Under the pieces are notes generated by a model. The model searched no databases and had not been told where the DNA came from. It was given only the letters and a program-made list of their open reading frames with translations. From the NCBI GenBank assembly GCA_040400005.1, contig JBBARC010000014.1:1-64000 (forward strand): a stretch of 64,000 bases of DNA, read 5' to 3'. Positions 42,652 through 50,967 of this stretch are shown here, in pieces (position 1 is the stretch's first letter; each line of letters begins with the position of its first letter). The translations under genes and the position numbers were made by a program. This stretch comes from JBBARC01 sp040400005 (GTDB taxonomy: Bacteria > Pseudomonadota > Alphaproteobacteria > Acetobacterales > Acetobacteraceae).

Positions 42652-44319
42652 ATGACCCGCATTGATACATCCCGCGTGATCCGCGCCGACCGAGGCACAC
42701 AGCTTAGTGCCAAAAGCTGGCTGACCGAAGCGCCGTTGCGCATGCTGATGAATAATCTTGATCCCGATGTGGCAGAACGCCCGGAAGAGCTGGTTGTGTA
42801 TGGCGGTATTGGCCGGGCGGCACGCGATTGGGAAAGTTTCGATACCATCTGTGCCACCCTGCGGCGGCTGAACGATGATGAAACTTTACTGGTGCAGTCG
42901 GGCAAGCCGGTAGGGGTATTTCGCACCCATGTGGATGCACCGCGGGTGTTGATTGCCAATTCTAACCTGGTGCCGCGCTGGGCGACCTGGGAGCATTTTA
43001 ACGAGCTCGACCGTAAAGGTTTGGCGATGTATGGGCAGATGACTGCGGGCAGCTGGATCTATATTGGCGCGCAAGGCATTGTGCAGGGCACTTACGAGAC
43101 ATTCGTTGAAATGGGCCGCCAGCATTATGGCGGGGATTTAGCCGGCCGCTGGCTACTGACGGCCGGTTTAGGTGGCATGGGCGGCGCCCAACCGCTGGCG
43201 GCCGTGATGGCGGGGGCATCGTGCCTGGCGATTGAATGCCAGCAATCACGGATAGATATGCGCCTGCGCACCGGGTATCTTGACCAGGTCGCCGCCAACA
43301 TTGATGTGGCCCTGGCGATGATTAACGCCGCCTGCGCTGCCAAAACGCCAGTATCGGTGGGCTTACTGGGCAATGCTGCCGAAATTTTGCCCGAGTTATT
43401 TGCCCGTGGTGTGCGGCCGGATTTGTTAACCGATCAGACATCGGCACATGACCCGATTAATGGCTATTTGCCGAAAGGCTGGAGCGTTGAACGCTGGATT
43501 GGCGCGCGTACGCAAAACCCCGCAGCGGTGGAAGCGGCGGCTCGCGCATCGATGGCGGAGCACGTGCGGGCGATGCTGAATTTTCAGCAGGCCGGCGTAC
43601 CAACGGTGGATTACGGCAATAATATTCGCCAAATGGCGCGCGAGGAAGGAGTGGAAAACGCGTTTGATTTTCCGGGCTTCGTACCGGCCTATATTCGCCC
43701 GCTATTTTGCCGGGGCATTGGGCCGTTTCGCTGGGTAGCCCTTTCGGGTGATCCGCAGGATATTGCGCGCACCGATGCCAAGGTGAAAGAGCTTATCCCT
43801 GATAACAAGGCTTTGCACACTTGGCTGGATATGGCTGCGCAAAAAATCAAGTTTCAGGGTTTGCCGGCGCGTATTTGCTGGGTGGGGTTGGGCGATCGCG
43901 ATAAATTGGGGTTGGCGTTTAACCAGATGGTGGCAGCGGGAGAATTGAAAGCGCCGATCGTGATTGGGCGGGACCATTTAGATAGTGGATCAGTTGCCAG
44001 CCCCAACCGTGAAACCGAGGCCATGCGAGATGGATCGGACGCGGTTTCTGACTGGCCCTTGTTAAATGCGTTGTTAAGCACGGCATCGGGGGCGACCTGG
44101 GTATCGCTGCACCATGGCGGCGGCGTGGGCATGGGGTTTTCGCAACATGCTGGCATGGTGATTGTGTGCGATGGCACTGAGGCGGCGGCCAAGCGGATTG
44201 CCCGTGTGCTGTGGAATGATCCCGCAACAGGCGTAATGCGCCACGCCGATGCTGGTTACGACATTGCCTTGAGTGCCGCGCGGGAACATGGATTGGATTT
44301 GCCAGGAATACTTGGCTAG
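42652..44319 (+). CDS. hutU: Urocanate hydratase
   Basis: This 555-residue enzyme adds water to urocanate to form imidazolonepropionate, the second hut step, using tightly bound NAD+. The conserved [18 protein letters not shown] nucleotide loop is present, as are [14 protein letters not shown] and [17 protein letters not shown]. The length is typical. Its place last in the operon after hutG, rather than next to hutH, is a common variant. The repeat unit at 44364 probably ends the transcript. Confidence 0.96.
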   Translation: MTRIDTSRVIRADRGTQLSAKSWLTEAPLRMLMNNLDPDVAERPEELVVYGGIGRAARDWESFDTICATLRRLNDDETLLVQSGKPVGVFRTHVDAPRVLIANSNLVPRWATWEHFNELDRKGLAMYGQMTAGSWIYIGAQGIVQGTYETFVEMGRQHYGGDLAGRWLLTAGLGGMGGAQPLAAVMAGASCLAIECQQSRIDMRLRTGYLDQVAANIDVALAMINAACAAKTPVSVGLLGNAAEILPELFARGVRPDLLTDQTSAHDPINGYLPKGWSVERWIGARTQNPAAVEAAARASMAEHVRAMLNFQQAGVPTVDYGNNIRQMAREEGVENAFDFPGFVPAYIRPLFCRGIGPFRWVALSGDPQDIARTDAKVKELIPDNKALHTWLDMAAQKIKFQGLPARICWVGLGDRDKLGLAFNQMVAAGELKAPIVIGRDHLDSGSVASPNRETEAMRDGSDAVSDWPLLNALLSTASGATWVSLHHGGGVGMGFSQHAGMVIVCDGTEAAAKRIARVLWNDPATGVMRHADAGYDIALSAAREHGLDLPGILG

Positions 44320-44362
44320 ACGATGGTTTTAAGAAGTGATGCCCGCCCTCAGACGCCCAAAA

Positions 44363-44406
44363 ATAAAAGTCTTTTGCTACTTTTCTTCAGAAAAGGAGAG
44401 TCTTGC
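44363..44406. repeat. AT-hairpin repeat, single arm, copy C
   Basis: One arm of the dispersed unit: ATAAAAGTCTTTTGCTACTT, then TTCTTCAGAAAAGGAGAG and TCTTGCC. It lies between the convergent ends of hutU and the holin-like gene, whose stop codon starts at 44407, so it likely terminates one or both. Confidence 0.75.
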
Positions 44407-44826
44407 CTACAACCCAGACGCCAACCCCGCCAACACCGCCCCCAACAACCAAGCCGTTTTGTTTTTCTTGAATACAACAAGCGCTTCATCAACCAGCGCA
44501 TCAACGGGTAGGGCTGCAGGTGGTGCGGCTTTGGCCTGGTGCGGGCGTAGAGCTACCAGGGTGATGATGGCGATGAGCAACAACACGGCGGCGACGATCA
44601 GCGGGGCGCCGACAGGGCCGATATGGGGGAGCAGAAAGCACCATAACGCTGCCATCGTGCAGGCCAACGCGGCGATCACGCACAACGCGGCGACAAGCGT
44701 TGCCACCAGCGAGAGGCCGAGTTTTGCAAGAAATCCCGGTTGGGGCGATACATTTGGTGTGTGGGCGGCAAGGGCCTGGCTCACGGCGAGGCTGATTAGC
44801 TTTGGCAGGGGCGAAGGGTTGTTCAC
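44407..44826 (-). CDS. Holin-like membrane protein
   Basis: This 139-residue protein has a polar start, then two membrane segments (about residues 37-65 and 70-92) and a short hydrophobic C-terminus. It resembles the holin-X/phage-holin-like proteins that often pair with DUF883/YqjD proteins in alphaproteobacteria. A GTG at 44826 overlaps the DUF883 stop, so the two are co-translated. It may help tether or scaffold the membrane under stress; the role is unknown and it is not phage-derived here. Confidence 0.65.
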   Translation of the reverse strand: MNNPSPLPKLISLAVSQALAAHTPNVSPQPGFLAKLGLSLVATLVAALCVIAALACTMAALWCFLLPHIGPVGAPLIVAAVLLLIAIITLVALRPHQAKAAPPAALPVDALVDEALVVFKKNKTAWLLGAVLAGLASGL

Positions 44827-45113
44827 CGCGATAGCAAACGGCCGCTGATATACCCCAGGCCTGCCGCGAGCAGCAGCGCCATGACTGGGTTTTCTTCGAT
44901 CTGCTGGCTAACGGCACGGGCAGATCGTTCGCCTTCGGCGGTGGCGGTGCGATAGAGCCTGTGCAGACTTTCATCGATTTGATGAATGGCGCCTTCAGCC
45001 GGTTCGGTTGCGCGTAATTTTAGGTGATCCATTAATGTTGCGACATCAGCGCGCAGGGCGGCGATATCGTTTTGTAGGGCTGGCAGATCGGTATCGGTAA
45101 AATCACTTGCCAT
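44823..45113 (-). CDS. DUF883/YqjD-like membrane-anchored protein
   Basis: This 96-residue protein has a long charged helix (LQNDIAALRADVATLMDHL), a conserved Arg-Ser-Ala-rich segment, and a C-terminal membrane anchor with a glycine zipper (ALLLAAGLGYISGRLLSR), the DUF883/ElaB/YqjD pattern. E. coli relatives sit in the inner membrane and bind ribosomes in stationary phase. The ATG at 45113 is chosen because upstream sequence is not conserved. It lies next to the general stress genes. Confidence 0.75.
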   Translation of the reverse strand: MASDFTDTDLPALQNDIAALRADVATLMDHLKLRATEPAEGAIHQIDESLHRLYRTATAEGERSARAVSQQIEENPVMALLLAAGLGYISGRLLSR

Positions 45114-45207
45114 AACGAGCAGATCCCTTTGGGCTGATTTTGAGCCGTTATCGTCATTTTTCGCTCTAATCATACTGATAATAGTGGCATCCATGCAGCT
45201 TCGGAAA

Positions 45208-45837
45208 CTACCTACTGAGCATGGCGAGTTGCAGTATTGTGCTGCCGTCTTCGGCGGTGATCGTGGCCGTTGCGCCAAGTCGATGGACATAGGCTGTCAT
45301 CAGGCGTTGGCGTAAAGTTTCCAGTTTTGTACCGGCGGAAATTTGCGGGCAGATTTTTATGGTGATGGGGCTGGTGGCGATTCCAAGTGTGACACGGCTG
45401 GCGGTGGCGGCAGCATGATCAAGATAGGGCGGCAGGGTCACCGCAAGATACAATGCTATACCCACCGCCTGATCGAGCCCAATCGGGCAGGCGATATTTG
45501 GCACCAGTACAATAAGCTGGACCGCCGGCAAACCTGCTATTACGCGCAAGCCTTCGGTAACTTCGCAGATGAGATCGGTAAGATCGACATCCATACGGCC
45601 GATCGATGCAAACACCAGGCGGTGGGCGGCGGCCATGGCCATGACGTGTTCTTCGAGAAAGCGGAGATCTTCCTGTTGGCGCGGCATGGCGCGGTGTTTT
45701 CTGAGGTTGATCAGGCTTGCGATCGTCTGAAAATTATTTTTTACCCGATGATGTAATTCGTGCAGTAATGTCGCGGCATCGTCGGTTTGGGTTGGCGCGG
45801 CCGGGTTGGGTATTGGCGGGGGAATGGGATTTATAAT
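45208..45837 (-). CDS. HisKA_2-type sensor kinase, no standard start codon
   Basis: The frame encodes LLHELHHRVKNNFQTIASLI, the phosphoacceptor box of HisKA_2 kinases, then a degenerate ATPase region without clear N and G boxes. The first ATG (45687) lies after the H-box; upstream the frame is open to a TAA near 45883 but has no ATG, GTG or TTG. ATT at 45837 overlaps the ecfG stop and CTG near 45879 lies within ecfG, so one of them or a frameshift may be used. Related kinases signal to PhyR. It may be a pseudogene. Confidence 0.6.
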   Translation of the reverse strand: MINPIPPPIPNPAAPTQTDDAATLLHELHHRVKNNFQTIASLINLRKHRAMPRQQEDLRFLEEHVMAMAAAHRLVFASIGRMDVDLTDLICEVTEGLRVIAGLPAVQLIVLVPNIACPIGLDQAVGIALYLAVTLPPYLDHAAATASRVTLGIATSPITIKICPQISAGTKLETLRQRLMTAYVHRLGATATITAEDGSTILQLAMLSR

Positions 45838-46403
45838 GGGGCGGCCGGGGCGGTGGTTGGTGCATTGGCGTTCCAGGATTTATCCTGGGCGAAGCGATCC
45901 GTGCCTTGCATAGACAGCAATTCTGCCAGGCGCGTGCGGGCGCGGTTGACCCGGCTTTTCATGGTGCCGACGGCGCAATTGCATAAAGCTGCGGCTTCTT
46001 CATAGGGCATACCCGATGCCCCCACCAACATCAGGGCTTCGCGTTGATCGGGTGATAATTGAAACAGGGCTGCGCGAAAATCCTGAAAATGCAGATGCGC
46101 TTCCTGGGTTGGCTGGGTGGATAGGCGGGCGGCCAGCATCCCATCGGGATCATCAACCTCGTGGCGCCGTTTGCGCAAGCGCGAATAAAATTCGTTGCGC
46201 AAAATTGTATATAGCCAGCCCGGCATGTTGGTGCCAGGCACGAAGGATGCCAAATTAGCCCAGGCCTTCATCAGGGTTTCCTGCACCAAATCATCGGCCT
46301 GATCAGCGTGGCCGCACAACGACATGGCAAAGGCGCGCAGCCGCGGCAACGCCGCCAGCAACTGGGTTTTGGGGTTGGGAATTTCGGGCTGCGCGGCGGT
46401 CAC
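45831..46403 (-). CDS. ecfG: General stress sigma factor EcfG
   Basis: This 190-residue ECF sigma factor has region 2 (QADDLVQETLMKAWANLASF) and region 4 (LSPDQREALMLVGASGMPYEEAA, VGTMKSRVNRARTRLAEL). In alphaproteobacteria it directs the general stress regulon and is held by NepR until PhyR takes NepR away. A GTG at 46403 overlaps the nepR stop. The order nepR-ecfG divergent from phyR is the classical layout. Promoters of the EcfG type lie in front of both units, indicating self-activation. Confidence 0.93.
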   Translation of the reverse strand: MTAAQPEIPNPKTQLLAALPRLRAFAMSLCGHADQADDLVQETLMKAWANLASFVPGTNMPGWLYTILRNEFYSRLRKRRHEVDDPDGMLAARLSTQPTQEAHLHFQDFRAALFQLSPDQREALMLVGASGMPYEEAAALCNCAVGTMKSRVNRARTRLAELLSMQGTDRFAQDKSWNANAPTTAPAAPL

Positions 46404-46666
46404 TGCTTGGTGCCTGGCTTGGCACGTGGCATCGCGCCTGGGGCCGGCGCACCGGGTGGCTGCTGGCGTTCCAGCGCATCGAGCAGGGCTATAAAGCGAT
46501 CGGGCACCGGCTGGCTTGCCATTTCATCGTAAACGGCGCGCAGTTGGCGGCCAAGATGGCTTTGCATATCGGCCTGCATGCCATGCCCAACGCCCCCCGG
46601 CGGCGAGGTGTGCGAGGTGGCAGGCGCACGCGCCGGCGTCCCATCGTGCATTTGGGGGGCTTCCAT
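46400..46666 (-). CDS. nepR: Anti-sigma factor NepR
   Basis: The C-terminal half has the NepR core HLGRQLRAVYDEMASQPVPD followed by RFIALLDALE, which binds EcfG or phosphorylated PhyR. The first 35 residues are Pro/Gly-rich and disordered. A longer frame from 46765 exists, but a perfect EcfG promoter at 46722-46746 would then lie inside it, so the ATG at 46666 (88 residues) is preferred. It is co-transcribed and overlapped with ecfG. Confidence 0.88.
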   Translation of the reverse strand: MEAPQMHDGTPARAPATSHTSPPGGVGHGMQADMQSHLGRQLRAVYDEMASQPVPDRFIALLDALERQQPPGAPAPGAMPRAKPGTKQ

Positions 46667-46721
46667 TGGAGTTTTGGCCTTGGTTTCATCCGACACGGGA
46701 GTGTCCAGTTCTGTTAAAGCT

Positions 46722-46746
46722 AACGCGCCGATTGCCGTGGCGTTCC
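46722..46746 (-). promoter_or_regulatory. EcfG-type promoter of nepR-ecfG
   Basis: Reading leftwards, GGAAC at 46746-46742, a 16-bp spacer, then CGTT at 46725-46722. It matches the EcfG consensus GGAAC-N16/17-CGTT exactly and lies 56 bp before the chosen nepR start. Confidence 0.8.
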
Positions 46747-46860
46747 CTAGGTGACCGCACGCCATGCCAGCAGGCAGCAGCCCCTGCCGGTACCAGCACC
46801 GCGCCGCGGGAACCCCATGGTAGTGTAAGTGGCGCCGTGCACAAAAGTTCCGCGCGCTTG

Positions 46861-46885
46861 GGAACTATTTTCCTGGCCACGCGTT
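46861..46885 (+). promoter_or_regulatory. EcfG-type promoter of phyR
   Basis: GGAAC at 46861-46865, a 16-bp spacer, then CGTT at 46882-46885, an exact match to the EcfG consensus. The phyR ATG is 84 bp downstream. It suggests positive feedback on the stress switch. Confidence 0.8.
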
Positions 46886-46969
46886 CTAGTGCCACGGGCC
46901 AGGCCATTAAGGCATCGATTTTGCGCTGTTTTTTTGCGCGGGTGACTAAATATTTTACGCGAGGACAGT

Positions 46970-47782
46970 ATGCCGCAACACACCAACGCCCATTATCTTC
47001 CCCTGCTACGGCGGTTTGCCCGGGCATTGACCGGCAGCCAGGATAGTGGCGATGCCTATGTTATGGCGACGCTGGAAACGCTTGCGGCCAGTGGCGAAGG
47101 CCTTGATGCGAACGACGCCAAGCGCAGCCTGTATGCCGCCCTGTTGCGCAGTTGGGCGGCGGTGCCGCTCAACGGCGATGCCCGCGCCAACCCGCACCCC
47201 GATGGGGTAACTGGTGCGGCCGACCGATCGCTGGAACGGCTAACGCCGCGATCGCGAGTCGCTTTCTTGCTGCATGCGCTGGAAGGATTTTCGCTTGCGG
47301 ATATTGCGGTGATTATGAATGTGTCGCTTGCCGAGGCAACCGCATTGCAGGAACTTGCGGGGCGCGAAATTGCCGGCATGATCAGCACCAGTGTGCTGAT
47401 TATTGAAGATGAGCCGATTATTGCGATGGATCTGGAATCGCTGGTCAGCGACCTGGGCCATTCGGTTACCGATGTTGCGCGCACCCACAAGGAAGCGATA
47501 GCTGCCATGCTGGAAAATCCTCCCGGTCTGGTGCTGGCGGATATTCATTTGGCCGATGGCAGTTCGGGCCTGGATGCGGTGAACGAAATTTTGCAGCACT
47601 GCAATGTTCCGGTGATTTTTATCACCGCCTACCCGGAACGTTTACTAACCGGCCAGCGCCCAGAGCCAACATTTTTAATCACCAAGCCATTTCGCGTGGA
47701 AGTGGTAAAAGCGGTGATCAGCCAGGCGCTGTTTTTTGATCGCCGGGCGGGTGTTGGGCAAGCGGCTGAGGTAGTAGCCTAG
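46970..47782 (+). CDS. phyR: General stress response regulator PhyR
   Basis: This 270-residue protein joins an N-terminal sigma-like domain (LLRRFARALTGSQDSGDAYV, SLERLTPRSRVAFLLHALEG) to a C-terminal receiver with phosphoacceptor Asp191 in LVLADIHLADG, acidic pocket IIEDEP, and Lys239 in LITKPFRVE. When phosphorylated it lures NepR off EcfG. The ATG at 46970 is behind GAGGAC. It is divergent from nepR-ecfG and followed by a hybrid CHASE3/PAS kinase that could phosphorylate it. Confidence 0.95.
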   Translation: MPQHTNAHYLPLLRRFARALTGSQDSGDAYVMATLETLAASGEGLDANDAKRSLYAALLRSWAAVPLNGDARANPHPDGVTGAADRSLERLTPRSRVAFLLHALEGFSLADIAVIMNVSLAEATALQELAGREIAGMISTSVLIIEDEPIIAMDLESLVSDLGHSVTDVARTHKEAIAAMLENPPGLVLADIHLADGSSGLDAVNEILQHCNVPVIFITAYPERLLTGQRPEPTFLITKPFRVEVVKAVISQALFFDRRAGVGQAAEVVA

Positions 47783-47881
47783 GGCGGGATGGATTTTCGC
47801 GGTGTTGGTAAAGGCTGCACAACCTATTTGCGCAGAGCCCACGAGAGCGGCGCTGCCGAGACCAACCGCGAACCCAATTCA

Positions 47882-47931
47882 TAAAAGTCTTTTTGCTTCT
47901 TTTTCTTCAGAAAAAGAAGCGTCTTATCTTA
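47882..47931. repeat. AT-hairpin repeat, single arm, copy D
   Basis: ATAAAAGTCTTTTTGCTTCT then TTTTCTTCAGAAAAAGAAGC. The bases before it (GGCGCTGCCGAGACCAACCG) resemble the core of the two-armed copies, so this looks like half an element. It follows phyR. Confidence 0.75.
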
Positions 47932-47970
47932 AAAGGCGCCGTAGCAGATGACTCAAAAACAAGGGGGGGG

Positions 47971-48015
47971 GCCAATGATGGCCCGCCGCTGGGGGGCCGG
48001 CGGCGGGCCATTGGC
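47971..48015. other. Long GC-rich hairpin before kinase gene
   Basis: GCCAAT (47971-47976) and GGCCCGCCGC (47980-47989) pair with GCGGCGGGCC (48000-48009) and ATTGGC (48010-48015): 16 pairs with a 3-base bulge and a 10-base loop. It could be a structured leader or a small RNA element. No U-tract follows, so it is not a typical terminator. Confidence 0.55.
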
Positions 48016-48147
48016 ATCGCGCTTTCGCGCAACGCATCCGCCAGGGGGGGCTGGCGGGGGAACCGCGCATCCGGGGAGGGCGCGCGCGGTCCATTTGTAT
48101 AATGCGCCGCGCAGTCATTGGTTGCAGACCAATCGGTGGGCAGAGCA

Positions 48148-49869
48148 ATGACCACGCCCGCCGCCAGGCAGGCCAGGGATGTGGCACGGCGCGCCAGCCG
48201 CGGTGAGTTATGCAGGCGGGCGTTGCTACCCATTGTTGGCTCGCTTGCTTTGTTGCTGGCAATTTGCGGTGCCGCTTTTTCGCTGGCCGTCGCCAGCCGC
48301 AATCAGGGCCGCGCCGCCGCCCACGAGGAGCTGATCGATCGCGCGGCGGGCGATCTTTATGCGCAAATGCTGGCCGCCGAAACCAGCCAGCGCGGGTTTT
48401 TGGTCACCGAACGGGCAAACTATCTGGCACCCTTCGTGAGTGCCGCCGCCGCCGCACGGGCGGATTTGGACCAATTGGTGCGCTTGAGCGCGGGCGATGA
48501 TGCCCACACAGCCGTTACGCAGGTGTTGGGGCATCGGCTGACCGAAAAACTGGCTGAAATGGAACGCACCATTGCGCTGGTGAATACCGGCAAGGTGGAG
48601 GCTGCACGCACGCTGGTCAATTCTGATTTAGGCCGCGGATTAAGCGAGCAGATCAAAACCATCGTAACCAGTTTGCAAAAAAGCGTCGGCGATTCGCGGC
48701 GCGCGGCGGCATTGCGCAATTCGCGTGCGTTATCGCGCGTGATGGTGGCGATTGGCTTGGCCGGGTTAGGTGCGTTGATGATGGCGGCATTTGCCATTCG
48801 CACGGTGCTGGGGCAGTGGCGGATGCTGGTACAACGGGAGCTGCAACTGGCAGATTCGGTGGCAACGCTGGATGCGCAAGTGGTGCTACGCACGGCGGCG
48901 CTGCAGGAGGTTAACCAGCGATTTCAGGTGGCGTTGGATTTTTCTGGCGTGACTGTTTTTGCCCAGGATCGCGATCTGACTTATAGCTGGATCAGCAAGG
49001 GATTTCGGCAATATAAGCCGCAGCAGATCGTGGGCATGCGTGATCCCGATATTTTACCCGCGCAAGCGGCGTCTGATGTGGGGCTGGTTAAACGCGCGGT
49101 GCTTGAAAATGGCGCATTCGCGCGCGCGGAAATTTGTGTTGAAGGGCCACCCTCGACGCTGTGGTTTGATCTGAGTTTGTTGCCAACCATTGATCAGAAC
49201 GGCTTGGTGACCGGGTTGATTGGTGGTGCGGTAGATATATCCGAACGCAAAAACTACGAATCGCATGTGCGGCTACTGATGCGCGAACTCACCCATCGGT
49301 CGATGAACCTGCTGGCGGTGGTGCAAGGGTTGATGCGGCAAACCGCATCGCGGGCGGTGAGCGTTGAAGATTTTGCGCAGCGTTTTGGCGCAAGGCTGGA
49401 AGCGCTGGCGGGGTCGCATAATTTGCTGCTGGAAGACGATTGGCGCGGCACCACACTGGAAGCGTTGGTGCGCTCACAACTGGGACATTACACGGATCAA
49501 AAAGTGGCCCAAATTACCTGGGCTGGCCCAAATGTGGCGCTGGCCCCCGATGCGGCCCAAAGCATTGGTATGGCGCTGCACGAAATGGCGACCAACGCCA
49601 CCAAATACGGCGCCCTTTCGCGGCCGGGCGGCACAGTAAGGGTGGAGTGGGACCTGACCGGCGAGAAACCTGCCGCACAAACCTGCAGGATATGTTGGCA
49701 AGAAGCTGGCGGGCCGGTGGTGACCAAGCCTACCCATCGGGGTTTTGGCCAGGCGGTGATTGAACGCAGCGTTGCCCGCGCGGTAAACGGCCAAGTGAGC
49801 CTTTCCTATAACCCGGATGGCTTCGCCTGGGCGCTGGTGTTTCCAGTAGGCGCCTCGCCCGAAAAGTAA
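48148..49869 (+). CDS. CHASE3-PAS-HWE sensor histidine kinase
   Basis: This 573-residue kinase has a membrane segment at about 25-50, a periplasmic CHASE3-like domain (ETSQRGFLVTERANYLAPF), a second membrane segment near 200-220, a PAS domain (RFQVALDFSGVTVFAQDRDLTYSWI) and an HWE-type core: ELTHRSMNLLAVVQGL with the phosphoacceptor His, HEMATNATKYGAL for ATP binding. HWE kinases often feed PhyR. The ATG at 48148 is the first good start; upstream TTG is weak. It follows phyR. Confidence 0.88.
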   Translation: MTTPAARQARDVARRASRGELCRRALLPIVGSLALLLAICGAAFSLAVASRNQGRAAAHEELIDRAAGDLYAQMLAAETSQRGFLVTERANYLAPFVSAAAAARADLDQLVRLSAGDDAHTAVTQVLGHRLTEKLAEMERTIALVNTGKVEAARTLVNSDLGRGLSEQIKTIVTSLQKSVGDSRRAAALRNSRALSRVMVAIGLAGLGALMMAAFAIRTVLGQWRMLVQRELQLADSVATLDAQVVLRTAALQEVNQRFQVALDFSGVTVFAQDRDLTYSWISKGFRQYKPQQIVGMRDPDILPAQAASDVGLVKRAVLENGAFARAEICVEGPPSTLWFDLSLLPTIDQNGLVTGLIGGAVDISERKNYESHVRLLMRELTHRSMNLLAVVQGLMRQTASRAVSVEDFAQRFGARLEALAGSHNLLLEDDWRGTTLEALVRSQLGHYTDQKVAQITWAGPNVALAPDAAQSIGMALHEMATNATKYGALSRPGGTVRVEWDLTGEKPAAQTCRICWQEAGGPVVTKPTHRGFGQAVIERSVARAVNGQVSLSYNPDGFAWALVFPVGASPEK

Positions 49870-49898
49870 GGTGATTAGCCCACCGCCAGCCCCCATTA

Positions 49899-49945
49899 TC
49901 AAAAGTCTTTTTGCTTCTTTTGCTTCAGAAAAAGAAGATTCTTTC
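49899..49945. repeat. AT-hairpin repeat, single arm, copy E
   Basis: CAAAAGTCTTTTTGCTTCTT then TTGCTTCAGAAAAAGAAGAT and TCTTTC. It lies 30 bp after the kinase stop and likely ends that transcript before the csbD promoter. Confidence 0.75.
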
Positions 49946-49966
49946 TTACTGCGTATGGTCAAATGG

Positions 49967-49992
49967 GGAACCAAGCACCGGCTAACGTCGTT
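49967..49992 (+). promoter_or_regulatory. EcfG-type promoter of csbD
   Basis: GGAAC at 49967-49971, a 17-bp spacer and CGTT at 49989-49992. The csbD ATG is 73 bp downstream; the DUF883 gene behind it is likely read from the same promoter. Confidence 0.78.
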
Positions 49993-50065
49993 AATGCCAT
50001 ATGCGACGCGCCTATTTTGGGGTGCATCCATGGTGGATGCGCGGCCATCGCGAGGGAGAATTTTC

Positions 50066-50251
50066 ATGGATAAAGATCGTATTGACGGCAGCCTGAAGCA
50101 AGCTGCTGGCTCGATTAAGGTTGGCGTGGGCAAGGTCACTGGTGACGCCAAGCTAACCGCACAAGGCCATGCTGAAAAGACCGAAGGCAAACTGCAAAAC
50201 GCTGTAGGCGGCGCCAAGGATGCGCTGCGTGATGCGCTGAAGAGCAAATAA
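50066..50251 (+). CDS. CsbD-family stress protein
   Basis: This 61-residue hydrophilic protein has the CsbD pattern: DRIDGSLKQAAGSIKVGVGKVTGD, then KTEGKLQNAVGGAKDALRDAL. CsbD proteins are among the most abundant general-stress products and have no defined biochemical role. The ATG at 50066 has GAGGGAGAA upstream; the frame extends much further upstream but is not coding. An EcfG promoter precedes it. Confidence 0.92.
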   Translation: MDKDRIDGSLKQAAGSIKVGVGKVTGDAKLTAQGHAEKTEGKLQNAVGGAKDALRDALKSK

Positions 50252-50312
50252 TCGGCAGCGCCCGTTTGGGTGGCAAAGCCGGCCGGTATCTTACGACATT
50301 GGGAGAACGACG

Positions 50313-50582
50313 ATGAGCCAATCGACATCTAAAGACATGCAAAATTCGCTTGATCGGGCGGAACAGGTGGTGCGTGATACCGCCCATGAAGCAGGCGCGG
50401 CCCTACGTTCCGCCGGCGGGCATATGCGTGATCAGGCGACCGACATTGGCGGTAAACTTAGCCGCCAGGCGGATGTTGCGGCCCACGATATGGCCAAGCG
50501 GGTTGAACAGCAGCCGATGGGCGCCATGCTGATTGCCGGTGGCATTGGTTTGCTGGCTGGCGCCTTGCTGGCACGCCGCTAA
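50313..50582 (+). CDS. DUF883/YqjD-like membrane protein
   Basis: This 89-residue protein has a long amphipathic helix (NSLDRAEQVVRDTAHEAG) and a C-terminal glycine-zipper anchor (MLIAGGIGLLAGALLARR), as in DUF883/ElaB proteins. It is a second copy of the family in this stress island (the other ends at 44823). The ATG at 50313 follows GGGAGAACG. A strong terminator lies 62 bp after the stop, so csbD and this gene form one unit. Confidence 0.85.
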   Translation: MSQSTSKDMQNSLDRAEQVVRDTAHEAGAALRSAGGHMRDQATDIGGKLSRQADVAAHDMAKRVEQQPMGAMLIAGGIGLLAGALLARR

Positions 50583-50644
50583 GGCCTAAGGCTCGACGCG
50601 GTTTTGCCTAAAATCGAGCCACACACATAAAACGCCTAAACGAT

Positions 50645-50676
50645 AAAAGCCCGGACCTGATGGTCCGGGCTTTTTT
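50645..50676. terminator. Intrinsic terminator after csbD-DUF883 unit
   Basis: AAAGCCCGGACC pairs with GGTCCGGGCTTT around a four-base loop TGAT, followed by a run of T. The A-rich left side also gives a U-tract leftwards, so it can stop the small-peptide gene too. Confidence 0.9.
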
Positions 50677-50709
50677 GCCTGAATGATGCCCCGATGTGTA
50701 GGGGGCGGG

Positions 50710-50787
50710 TTAGATGACGTGAAAGATGTACAGCAGAATAACAATCGGAATGGGCACACCCAGTAACCACAATAAGCCGCCGCGCAT
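50710..50787 (-). CDS. 25-residue hydrophobic stress peptide
   Basis: The ATG at 50787 has AAGGAG ten bases upstream and encodes a 25-residue peptide starting MRGGLLWLLGVPIPIVIL, almost wholly hydrophobic, ending at a TAA at 50710. The motif GVPIPIVILLY resembles tiny membrane proteins seen in other alphaproteobacteria. An EcfG promoter lies 39 bp upstream and a terminator 34 bp downstream, so it is a complete single-gene unit. The function is unknown. Confidence 0.8.
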   Translation of the reverse strand: MRGGLLWLLGVPIPIVILLYIFHVI

Positions 50788-50825
50788 TATTTGTGTCTCC
50801 TTAAAATAATTTTTACTGCTAAGGA

Positions 50826-50851
50826 AACGCCGATTGCCTTGGGTGGGTTCC
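50826..50851 (-). promoter_or_regulatory. EcfG-type promoter of small stress peptide
   Basis: Reading leftwards, GGAAC at 50851-50847, a 17-bp spacer, CGTT at 50829-50826. It places the peptide under general stress control. Confidence 0.78.
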
Positions 50852-50967
50852 ATGGCCTTGGCCAAGCTTTACCGCAACCCTTAAGGGATGGGGTCAGGTG
50901 GGGGTCTTGCCCGATTGGCCCGCCGGGGCAATCATGGTGGCAAGGGATAAAAAGGGGGACGATCTGA

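Larger units (their letters stand above)
47783..48147. other. Intergenic region phyR to CHASE3 kinase
   Basis: No gene is supported in these 365 bp. They hold repeat copy D, a run of nine G (47963-47971), and a strong hairpin at 47971-48015. The candidate GGAAC at about 48055 is not followed by CGTT at EcfG spacing, so no stress promoter is called for the kinase. Confidence 0.5.

Noticed and set aside
44407..44826. The holin-like gene as a phage remnant
   Set aside because: It is coupled to a DUF883 gene beside the stress regulators, with no phage genes around it.
46667..46765. Longer N-terminus for NepR
   Set aside because: A perfect EcfG promoter lies within it, so its transcript could not include this start.
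48055..48085. A GGAAC before the CHASE3 kinase as an EcfG promoter
   Set aside because: At 16 or 17 bp downstream the sequence is GCGC or CGCG, not CGTT.
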